DNA of 8,909 bases from Bacteroidota bacterium (GTDB taxonomy: Bacteria; Bacteroidota; Bacteroidia; Flavobacteriales_F; PHOS-HE28), in the NCBI GenBank assembly GCA_023412755.1, contig JAEZCB010000024.1, positions 1 to 8,909 on the forward strand. The letters run 5' to 3'. The position numbers and the translations under genes were made by a program. Below, in pieces: positions 1-7,500 of this stretch. Numbering within the stretch: position 1 is the first letter of the stretch; each line of letters opens with the position of its first letter. The notes beneath the pieces were generated by a model, which did not search any database, was not told the DNA's origin, and worked only from the letters and a program-made list of their open reading frames with translations.

Positions 1-164
1 CTCCAGTTCTCGCAGGAGTTCATCGTCCCCGCTCTTCTCCCGTTCCATTTCCTTATCCACCAGGTCGCTCAGCAACTCCCAATGGATCTACCACGACGTG
101 GGGCCAGAATGCTCAAATGCTTCCTGCTTCGAGGAGTCACGTTGATGGTGAACTTCTGCTTCAT
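1..164 (-). pseudogene. Frameshifted ribbon-helix-helix-like small protein (antitoxin/CopG-type), 3' end outside window
   Basis: An ATG at 164-162 opens a frame reading MKQKFTINVTP..., which ends after 31 residues at TGA (71-69). From about position 81 the -1 frame continues as ELLSDLVDKEMEREK... and stays open to the left edge. Adding one G to the GGG run at 80-78 joins the two parts as ...RRGRSIG-ELLSDLVDKEME.... That joined protein has the outline of a ribbon-helix-helix DNA-binding protein: an N-terminal strand (KFTINVTP), a first helix (RSRKHLSILAPRRG) and a second amphipathic helix (SIGELLSDLVDKEMEREK), followed by an acidic tail. RHH proteins of this size are often antitoxins or small repressors that bind their own promoter. 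The partner, if any, would lie beyond position 1. The break could be a real inactivating deletion or a homopolymer sequencing/assembly error. The RHH call rests on pattern only, with no strong signature residue. Confidence 0.6.
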
Positions 165-171
165 TTTCTAC

Positions 172-190
172 TAATATGCGTACGATAATA
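172..190. promoter_or_regulatory. Imperfect palindrome, candidate operator
   Basis: TAATATGCGTACGATAATA is an inverted repeat centred on the perfect palindrome CGTACG (179-184). The flanking arms TAATAT and ATAATA pair at five of six positions once one G (178) is skipped. It overlaps the possible -7 element and ends 7 nt before the start codon of the RHH-like gene. Autorepressing RHH proteins commonly bind such a site. It is also AT-rich and short, so chance is a real alternative. Confidence 0.3.
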
Positions 191-210
191 CAGTACAGAG
201 GCTGCAGCAA
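183..210 (-). promoter_or_regulatory. Possible Bacteroidota-type promoter for the small RHH-like gene
   Basis: On the minus strand a TTG (210-208) is followed after 17 nt by TATTATCG (190-183), and the ATG of the small gene starts 18 nt further on. Bacteroidota housekeeping promoters use a -33 TTG and a -7 TAnnTTTG. The -33 part and spacing fit, but the -7 element matches only in part (TA, then TCG instead of TTTG). This is the only gap of any size after tilS, so a separate promoter here is reasonable, though weakly supported. Confidence 0.25.
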
Positions 211-226
211 CAGTATGTTCGGCCGG

Positions 227-1561
227 CTAGGCCATCGATCCGAACCCGATCCATTCCATTCGCAATACTGGGCGGCCCATTTGCGCCTGATAGCCTGCGG
301 CTATGCGGTGACCTACCAGCCAGATGATTTCCCCCCCGCTCTCAAGCACATAGGTGCGCTCCTTCTCCCACCGTGACACCTTCGCGTCGATGAGCATGTC
401 GCTAACGAGTTTGCTTCCATTAAGCCCGATCGGCCTCAAGCGATCGCCGGAACGCCAGGGACGCAGAATAAGAGGAAATTTCAACGATCCATGATCGAGC
501 CAAGCCACTTTATACCCTGCTGAGGTATCCATCTCCTCAAAGGTCACCTCGGCAAGAGAGACCGGGAGATCGGATGGAAGCCGATCCAACCCCGTGATGA
601 TATACTCGCTTACGGGTCCAACATCCGATGTGATCATCAAGATATCGCGATCAACAAGGACCTTGATGCCATCACCATAAAAGGTGCTACCGATGCGGTC
701 ATCCCTCATCGCCTGAAGTAGATCGGCGATCCGATCCGGATGAAGACCATGACCGCGCAGCAAGTGATGAAGGATCAGCAAGGGTGATCCACTGCTCAGA
801 ATAAGTGGGATGCCGATCCGGCGTTCGCCATCGCTGGATATTTCCGTTCTGGAAAGGATCGAACGAACATGTTCCATGACGATCACGTCCATTTCACGAA
901 AGAGTTCGATGTTGCGATCCAGTGTTCTTCTGGCCCCTGGCCGCCATTTTTCCAGGATCGGGATCAACTCATGCCGGATCTTGTTCCGTAGATACTTTGG
1001 GTCATTATTGCTTTTATCTTCCCGGAATTGGACCCCATGCGCTTCCGCATAGCTGAGGATCTCCACACGCGTTGATCGCATCAAGGGCCTGATGAATGGA
1101 CCTGATACCGGAGGGATCGTGCGCCAACCTTTTGCTCCCATACCACGCAATAGATGGATGAAAAGTGTTTCGATCGCATCGTCCTGATGATGGGCGAGCG
1201 CCATCTTATGATATCCATTCCCAAGGACCTTATGGAAGACCCCATAGCGCAATTGGCGCGCCGCCATCTGCATGGAGGACCCTGTTTCCTCAGATCGCTG
1301 CACGACATCGACCTTTTCGATGTGACATTCGATACCGAGTCGTTGGCAGTGATCCTTGACAAATCCACGATCGGCGTCGCTCTCCGCCCCGCGTGATCCA
1401 TGGTCCACATGTACCACATTGACCGGATGGTCCAAGGCACGGAGCATGTGCAACAGCACCATGCTATCCACTCCGCCACTTACGGCCACCCAAAGAGGCT
1501 CGTACGGCTCCGCCATGCGATGTCGTAACATGTACCGGCGTACCTCGTTGAGCATATTCAT
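227..1561 (-). CDS. tilS: tRNA(Ile)-lysidine synthase TilS
   Basis: TilS joins lysine to C34 of the CAU-anticodon tRNA(Ile) using ATP. This changes its charging from Met to Ile and lets it read AUA codons; it acts in the cytoplasm and is normally essential. The 444-residue protein carries the full set of signatures. The PP-loop ATP site SGGVDS is at residues 28-33, the HHQDD motif at 124-128 followed by IET, and RNKIRHELIP at 192-201. The C-terminal TilS domain starts near LRPWRSGDRLRP (367-378) and ends with WLVGHRIAAGYQ (414-425). The length matches family members that have both the N-terminal catalytic and the C-terminal substrate-binding domain. The ATG at 1561 is chosen because it overlaps the pabB stop as ATGA and leaves a normal lead into the PP-loop; a second ATG lies two codons later. 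Translation is probably coupled to pabB. No terminator is visible after the stop. The gene appears intact. Confidence 0.96.
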   Translation of the reverse strand: MNMLNEVRRYMLRHRMAEPYEPLWVAVSGGVDSMVLLHMLRALDHPVNVVHVDHGSRGAESDADRGFVKDHCQRLGIECHIEKVDVVQRSEETGSSMQMAARQLRYGVFHKVLGNGYHKMALAHHQDDAIETLFIHLLRGMGAKGWRTIPPVSGPFIRPLMRSTRVEILSYAEAHGVQFREDKSNNDPKYLRNKIRHELIPILEKWRPGARRTLDRNIELFREMDVIVMEHVRSILSRTEISSDGERRIGIPLILSSGSPLLILHHLLRGHGLHPDRIADLLQAMRDDRIGSTFYGDGIKVLVDRDILMITSDVGPVSEYIITGLDRLPSDLPVSLAEVTFEEMDTSAGYKVAWLDHGSLKFPLILRPWRSGDRLRPIGLNGSKLVSDMLIDAKVSRWEKERTYVLESGGEIIWLVGHRIAAGYQAQMGRPVLRMEWIGFGSMA

Positions 1562-2772
1562 AGCATACCGATGACCGAGCGGGCCTTCAATTCACATTCG
1601 TCCCACTCCTTTTCCGGATCGCATAAGGCTGTGAGTGCGCTGCCGGTGATGGTGTGCAGGCCGCCCGTGGCAGCATCGAAGAAGATGGTCCGGATCACCA
1701 CATTCAGATCGCCGGTGCCATCCGGTGCGAAGTAGCCCAAGGTGCCACTGAACAAGCCACGTTCCTGATCCTCCGCCTCTGCTATCAGACGCATCGCCAT
1801 CTTCTTGGGTGCCCCGGTCATGCTGGCCATAGGAAAGGCGGCTTCTACAACATCCATGGGAGATAGCTCTTTTCGTATGCGCGCCGCCACACGGCTGGTC
1901 ATCTGGTGTACATGGGCATGCGGCCGCACCCCACAAAGTTCCTCCACCTGCACCGAGCCGCTGGCCGCGATCCTGGATAGATCGTGACGGGCTACATCCA
2001 AGGCCATGATGTTCTCACTCCGTTCCTTGGGATCCGCTGCCAGTTCCTCACGTGACCGCACATCCTCCAGAGGATCCAAAGACCGGGGCCGGGTCCCCTT
2101 CATTGGTTCTGAAAAGACGCGATCACCTTCGAATGCCAGAAAACGCTCCGGGCTCAAGCAGAGAGCATATCGATCACCATGCCTGTAGAATCCGGCAAAA
2201 TTGGCCTTTGCGTGTTCGAACAACCTGCCGAACGCCGCATATGGATCGAACCGGATGGATGATGCGTTACGCCGGATGCAGTAGTTGATCTCGTAGATAT
2301 CGCCACGCTGGATGTGGTCCAATAACCCATGCACCTTCTGGATGTAGCGCTCCTTCGGTGTGGCCATGTTCCATTGCAGCTTCTCGCCGGGCCGCTGTTG
2401 CACTTCCTGAAAGAACTTACCGCAGAAACGCATCGCCTCCGCTTCGTACTCCTCCAACACATGCACTCTTGCCTGTGCATCCGTGTGTTTCCATTCCAAC
2501 ACCCATTTAGGTCTGGACCAGTGCTGCACAGGCCCGTCGGTGGCGCTGGAATGAGTTGTTGCCCCCAGACCCATGGAACCATACTCCGCATACCCGTACC
2601 ACCAATCCGTGGCCACATGATCCTGGAACTGCGGAATGCCCGCCTGCACTTCCCCCACGAACAGCAATAGCAGATCGCGATCGCCCACATGCCGGAATAG
2701 GGATCGATCATATCCTTCCAAGACATGCCAGTCCAACGATGGTCCCGCTTTCACAGGAATGGAGATGCGCAT
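1558..2772 (-). CDS. pabB: Aminodeoxychorismate synthase component I-type (PabB), chorismate-binding enzyme
   Basis: This enzyme belongs to the anthranilate synthase component I / PabB family. PabB turns chorismate and ammonia (from the glutaminase PabA) into 4-amino-4-deoxychorismate, the precursor of the p-aminobenzoate of folate. The 404 residues end with the chorismate-binding domain, so no lyase domain (PabC) is fused. Visible motifs are GDIYEINYC (157-165), PMKGTRPR (223-230), RSENIMALDVARHDL (251-265), SMTGAPKK (317-324), FSGTLGY (341-347), IRT (360-362) and EWDECELKA (389-397). The lysine in PMKGT (K225) is the residue that marks PabB, where TrpE usually has alanine; this argues against anthranilate synthase. 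One oddity is RHD where the family usually has RND (H263). The ATG at 2772 lies 9 nt after the lnt stop, and the 3' end overlaps tilS by 4 nt, so it is an internal operon gene. No pabA or pabC is in the window. Confidence 0.9.
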   Translation of the reverse strand: MRISIPVKAGPSLDWHVLEGYDRSLFRHVGDRDLLLLFVGEVQAGIPQFQDHVATDWWYGYAEYGSMGLGATTHSSATDGPVQHWSRPKWVLEWKHTDAQARVHVLEEYEAEAMRFCGKFFQEVQQRPGEKLQWNMATPKERYIQKVHGLLDHIQRGDIYEINYCIRRNASSIRFDPYAAFGRLFEHAKANFAGFYRHGDRYALCLSPERFLAFEGDRVFSEPMKGTRPRSLDPLEDVRSREELAADPKERSENIMALDVARHDLSRIAASGSVQVEELCGVRPHAHVHQMTSRVAARIRKELSPMDVVEAAFPMASMTGAPKKMAMRLIAEAEDQERGLFSGTLGYFAPDGTGDLNVVIRTIFFDAATGGLHTITGSALTALCDPEKEWDECELKARSVIGML

Positions 2773-2781
2773 GGCGCCAAA

Positions 2782-4491
2782 TTACTTGGGACGCGGGATC
2801 ACCACACGCTTCATCCCGGTCTTCTTCCGGCGCATGAGCCTTACCCAGGCGAGGAGGATCAGCAGTATGCTGAACAGGATGGAGACCCGCCCGATGCCAT
2901 CGCCGTGTTCCACGAAAAAGGTGATACGCTCATTCATGTGCACAACACCGCGTACGGCAGCTGGTTCCCACCATGAGGTGGGATCCTGGATCACGCCACG
3001 CTGATCAACGAAACAACTGATACCCGTGTTGGCCGATCGTGCTATGGCACGCCTGGTCTCAATGGCACGGATCGTGGCGTATGAAAGGTGCTGCAGATGT
3101 CCTGCGGATCGGCCCCACCAGCCATCGTTGGTGATGATGGCGATCAGGTTGGCCCCGTTCCTGACATGGTCTGCCAGATGCTCCCCGAAAACCGATTCAT
3201 AACAAATGGCCGGTGCTACCTCCAGGCCGATGGAAGGGTCACTGAAGTTGGACCTTTCCTCCTGTGCACCCAGGCTGCCGGTGGTACCTCCAAGATCGAT
3301 CGCCAAATTGGTCAGCGGGCCCAACACATGCTCGAAGGGCATAAGCTCCACACCAGCGACCAATTTCGATTTATGATAGCGATCGATGTCACCTGCGGCA
3401 TCCAGGAACATGGCCGCGTTGTAGGACTCGTAGTAATGTCCAGGGGCACCTCGCACGGGCCGGGCTGTCACAGTTGGCTGCTGATCCGATCGGTACAAAT
3501 ATGCAGAGGACATGCCTGTGAGAATGGCCGTGCCGGGATGATCTTCCAGGAACCGGCGCAAGCGTTGAGCGCTTTGTGAGGCCGAGAGATCATTTTCCCA
3601 CAAGCCGGAAAGCCGTGGTGTTCCCTGGGACATATCCATTCCAGGATATTCCTGCAAAGCCGTTTCCGGAAAGACCACAAGCCGGGTGGCTGGGGTCATG
3701 GCCTCTGCCGCCAGCGCCAGCATGCGATCCAGTTGAAGCATCGGATCCATACCACCGAATTTTTCCTCGTATGGATCGATGTTCGGCTGTACCACCACCA
3801 CTTCCACAGGAACACCTTCTTCCACATGGCCCTTGTAGCGCATATAAGAGAGTGTGAATGGCACCACCAGAAGCAGAAGCACGGCGCACGCGCGCAGAGC
3901 CCATACACGTGCAGGAGCACCGCTGCGCCAGGCACGGATCGCCCGGTCCAGGAATAAGGTCACCAACAGGATCCACAAAGTGCCACCAAGCATGCCGGTG
4001 TACTCGTACCACTGGATCCAGGAAGGCCGTATGGCAAAGACATTGCCGAGCGAGAACCAGGGCCATTGCATATCCCATGCATGATCCAACCGTTCATAGG
4101 CGAGCCAGAAGAAGATGAAGCCGAAGGCGGCCTCCCGTTCTCCAACGGACCTCCTCACCACGCGCTTCAGCCACCATGGTATGGCCATGAGTATGGTGTT
4201 GACAATGGTGGGCATCGCAACACTTACCACCTTCGTCGCAAGCGGTTCGCTCACCATGAAGAACCAGTAAGAGCTGGTGATGTTCCAGATGAACAGGGCG
4301 GGCAGTACGTATGGTGTGAATGCCCTGCGTCTTTCCCCTATGCGCAGATCATGCAGGCGTTCGGCGTGCAGGAGCGGCAACCATGCCACGAATGCCAGAG
4401 GTGTGATGTTACCAATGGCCGGCCACGCGAGCGCCCATAGCACACCGCTTAGAACAGACCATGCCAGTACGTGCGCCCGAGTGATCCCCAT
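2782..4491 (-). CDS. lnt: Apolipoprotein N-acyltransferase Lnt
   Basis: Lnt moves an acyl chain from a phospholipid to the N-terminal cysteine of lipoproteins in the inner membrane, the last step of lipoprotein maturation. Numbered from the ATG at 4491 (569 residues), seven membrane segments lie near 6-26, 27-43, 57-78, 88-108, 121-136, 165-185 and 196-216. A periplasmic nitrilase-type domain follows, then a last membrane segment near 536-552 and a basic tail. The expected catalytic triad is present: E276 in FPETAL, K374 in YHKSKLV and C430 in AICYESVF. NDGWWG (455-460) and a glutamate after the lysine (E382, in LVAGVELMPF) are also conserved. The usual LVPFGE stretch reads LVAGVE. A longer frame could begin at a TTG at 4503, but the ATG is preferred because it directly precedes the first membrane helix; no Shine-Dalgarno sequence helps decide. 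It is 44 nt from the PorU2-like stop and 9 nt before pabB. Confidence 0.95.
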   Translation of the reverse strand: MGITRAHVLAWSVLSGVLWALAWPAIGNITPLAFVAWLPLLHAERLHDLRIGERRRAFTPYVLPALFIWNITSSYWFFMVSEPLATKVVSVAMPTIVNTILMAIPWWLKRVVRRSVGEREAAFGFIFFWLAYERLDHAWDMQWPWFSLGNVFAIRPSWIQWYEYTGMLGGTLWILLVTLFLDRAIRAWRSGAPARVWALRACAVLLLLVVPFTLSYMRYKGHVEEGVPVEVVVVQPNIDPYEEKFGGMDPMLQLDRMLALAAEAMTPATRLVVFPETALQEYPGMDMSQGTPRLSGLWENDLSASQSAQRLRRFLEDHPGTAILTGMSSAYLYRSDQQPTVTARPVRGAPGHYYESYNAAMFLDAAGDIDRYHKSKLVAGVELMPFEHVLGPLTNLAIDLGGTTGSLGAQEERSNFSDPSIGLEVAPAICYESVFGEHLADHVRNGANLIAIITNDGWWGRSAGHLQHLSYATIRAIETRRAIARSANTGISCFVDQRGVIQDPTSWWEPAAVRGVVHMNERITFFVEHGDGIGRVSILFSILLILLAWVRLMRRKKTGMKRVVIPRPK

Positions 4492-4511
4492 GCAGGAATG
4501 CAACGAAGGTA

Positions 4512-4532
4512 GGTCGCGGCTGTTGCCGGACC
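4512..4532 (-). terminator. Strong bulged hairpin between the PorU2-like gene and lnt
   Basis: Read on the minus strand, GGTC-CGGC-AACA-GCCG-C-GACC folds into an eight-pair, GC-rich stem with one bulged C and an AACA loop. It begins 4 nt after the stop codon of the PorU2-like gene and ends 20 nt before the lnt ATG. The sequence after it (TACCTTCGTT) is only mildly T-rich, so it lacks the clean T-run of a standard intrinsic terminator. It may be a leaky terminator, an mRNA 3'-end stabiliser or a processing signal that separates expression of the two genes. The structure is seen; the role is inference. Confidence 0.4.
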
Positions 4533-4535
4533 CCC

Positions 4536-7500
4536 TTACTTCAACAGGTACATCTTGCCGAAGCCTTTGTTGAAATACTGGCTCGCGGACGTGGCGCGGT
4601 ATTCGATGTCCTCGCCATTCAACTTGGCGATCACCCGGTACAGATAAACGCCTCGTGCCAACCGGTCTCCGAATTGATCCGTACCATCCCAGGCGAAGTC
4701 GGTCATATTCCTGCCTACGCGGATGTGCCCCAACTCGTGCGAGCTGATCTCCCTCACCACCCTGCCGGTAACGGTGAGGATCTGGATCTTCATGTAGGTG
4801 GGCGCCTGATGCCCGGTGACGGTGAAAACGAACCTTGTATTCGTAGTGAACGGATTGGGATAGTTGAGGATCTCGGTGATCGTTGGCCGTGTGATCACTT
4901 CGAAGTTGATCCTGTACCGGTTGTCGCCGGAATGGTTGCTGCTTTGGTCGGTGCCCTCCACGGCAAGTTGATACACGCCATCCACGGTGAAGATGGGGCG
5001 GTAAAGGATCTTCGCTTCATTATCCGGTCCGGAGGCGGGGATGAACTGCATGTTCTCCACGCCATGGCCATTGGTGAAATACAGCCGTTCCATGGAACCG
5101 CCGGGCTGTGTGAGATATACCCTGAAGTTGGCCGTATCCGCCGGTGAATCCATCAGCAGCACCGTGTTCTCATCGTTCAATGTGATCATGATCTCCGGCC
5201 TGGCGGAAACGATGTCGCCATCCAGGATATGCACACCATCGAAAGTGACATCCAGCAGCGGGTTGGTGATATCCACTTCCACATCGAAGCGCACATGCAC
5301 GATGTTGTTGAAGTGGTATTGTTCCAGTTGGTGGTACTGGCCCGTAAGGGTGTCAATGGGATTGGCTTCTATGATCAACGTGTTCGCTCCACCCAACCCC
5401 ATGGTGGAGAAGTGGATGGTATCCACCAGGAAGGCCCCGGCCGGCAGTGGCTGCCTAACCTTGTAGTGTATGCGCTGCTTAATGTTGTTCTGATCCACCA
5501 CCCAGGCGGTCATCAGCAGGCTATCCATATCGAATTGGCTTAAGTTCTGCACGGCCACGGCCACCGTGGCATCCTGGCCCTGGTAGAGCCCTTGTGCCGC
5601 ATTGAGAAAGCCCAATGGCGGATGGATGGCACATTCCGGGGCAGGGGTACCCAGCAGTTGCCAGCGCTGTATCTGGCTGGGATAAGGCTGGGGATCATAC
5701 TCATCGAAGAAGTGCCCTTTGATCCGCAGTACCGGATATTGCTGCGCACTTATGTTGAGGTCCATGGAATCGATCTCCGCGGACCAGTTGAACTCCAGCG
5801 GCGGCCCGCCGTTGGCCGGTATGGCCTCCAAAATGATCCGTGTGCTGTCCGTGGGCTGCTCCGGTATGTCGTTCCAATAGATCTTATGCCATGCGGAAGC
5901 AGGTCCGGCTTCCGGCGTGGTGATCACACCCTGGTTGGCCGCCACATCCACCCAAACGCTTAGCGAGATGTTCTCCGTTAGGAAGGAACCCACCACCTGC
6001 TCATAGCTGCCTGGATCACCCTTCCGCACATACATGGCCCAGGGCACACTGTCCGGCAGAGCCGCGAGATCAAGGGTGCCTCCGGAGAGTTGTTCCAGGG
6101 CCGTGGCCACCGCAGGGGCATGGTGCAAAATGGAATCCTTCTGGAGATACCGGGAGGTATACACCACAATGTGGTGACCATCCGGAATAGCATCGAACAT
6201 GCCTATCATGCCATTCATGCTCGCGGCATTGTTCATCGGGAATAGGAAGTACTTCTCCGGTCTGTTGCGGCAGGCGCCGTTGTTGTTCACATTGCCGAAC
6301 TGGGGATTGTTGGGTTCTGTGACATGGTAGGTGCGCCAGGCCTCGAACGTATTGGGATCCACTACCGCCACGGTGAACACCGGCACCTGCCACTGCCCGG
6401 GGCAGCCATTGCTGTACTCCTGGGGTTCCAGATCCACCCCCCATTTGGTGCCATAGCTCTGTTCACCGGTGGCATTGCCGCGCACCTGCGCCCAAAGATT
6501 CTTCAAGCCACTGTAGAACTCGAACTCCCGATCGGGCCGGTCATACACAATGCCTGAATACTTGTTCTTTTTGAATTGGAAGTAATGCGCCTGCCCCCAA
6601 CCATGCTTACCCGTGATGTACTGGAAGGAGCGTTCGTACCAATTGTAACCACCGTTGCCGGTACTGTCTATGCTGCAGCGCCAGAAGAACACGGTGCTGT
6701 CCTGGAAGCTGTTGAGCGAGTATATGCTCTGTGGCTGCCAGGATACCACACCACCCGGGGCCTGCAGCGTGGTTGTCTCCAGCACTGGGCTGTTGAACAG
6801 GTCCGTGGTGTCGATCTGGAACAGGTAGGTACGCAGTGGCGCGAGTGGGTCTCCGGTGCTCGCCTTCAACATGGGGCTTGGATCCGGAACAATGGCGAAA
6901 TCGTACGGATACACGGGCACCAGATCTCCCGATGTGATGAAGGTGGTGTTCGAGGCGATGTTGTTGTTCGTGTCCTGCAACTCCGGGATCTCATCCGGCT
7001 CCATATCCACCTTTACGGTGACCGTGTTCCAGCCACTGCCTCCGGCGAAGGTCTGTGTGGGCACATTGAAATAGGCGGTATCGTTGAGGTACACGTTGGT
7101 GAGTGTGGTCACATAGTTCTGTGTGCTGCCAAGCAACGGTGCGCTACGATCCAATTCCACCTTGAAGGAAGCGTTCACCGCTTTGCCCACATTCCTTACC
7201 ACCGCCTTCACCTGGAAGGTATCCGCATCCGCGGTGATGGTCTCCGGAGCGAAAAGGATGTCCGCCTGGTCTATACTGTAGTCCGGCAACGGGAATGAGT
7301 TGAGCACCAACGAAGGATCCCCCTGAAGCGTGAACGTGTGCACGGTGTTCAGGCTCATCAGATCAGAAGTGCCCAGCATGTTGGCCGCCGCATGCTTCAT
7401 ATGCTCGCCGATGCCCTGGCCGTAGTTGTACTGGCTGAAGCTCTCGTACCAGCCGGTGGAATATTGAGCAAGATTGTGTGCGAAACCTACTTCGGTGGAT

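Noticed and set aside
69..90. Programmed -1 ribosomal frameshift in the RHH-like gene
   Set aside because: There is no X-XXY-YYZ slippery heptamer at the joint (it reads ATTGGGAG). A simple one-base loss from a G run explains the break better.
221..233. GGCC...GGCC inverted repeat at the end of tilS as a terminator
   Set aside because: The arms are only four bases long and no T-run follows on the minus strand, so a terminator cannot be supported.
3088..3579. A 163-residue open frame on the plus strand
   Set aside because: It is antisense to the catalytic domain of lnt and carries no independent signal of a gene.
4492..4503. Start of lnt at the TTG at 4503
   Set aside because: The TTG adds only four residues (LHSC) before an ATG that sits at the normal distance from the first membrane helix; no ribosome binding site favours the TTG.
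6576..7298. A 240-residue open frame on the plus strand
   Set aside because: It lies antisense to the PorU2-like gene, whose domains in this stretch are clear, and its translation shows no recognisable motif or natural composition. It is a codon-bias shadow.
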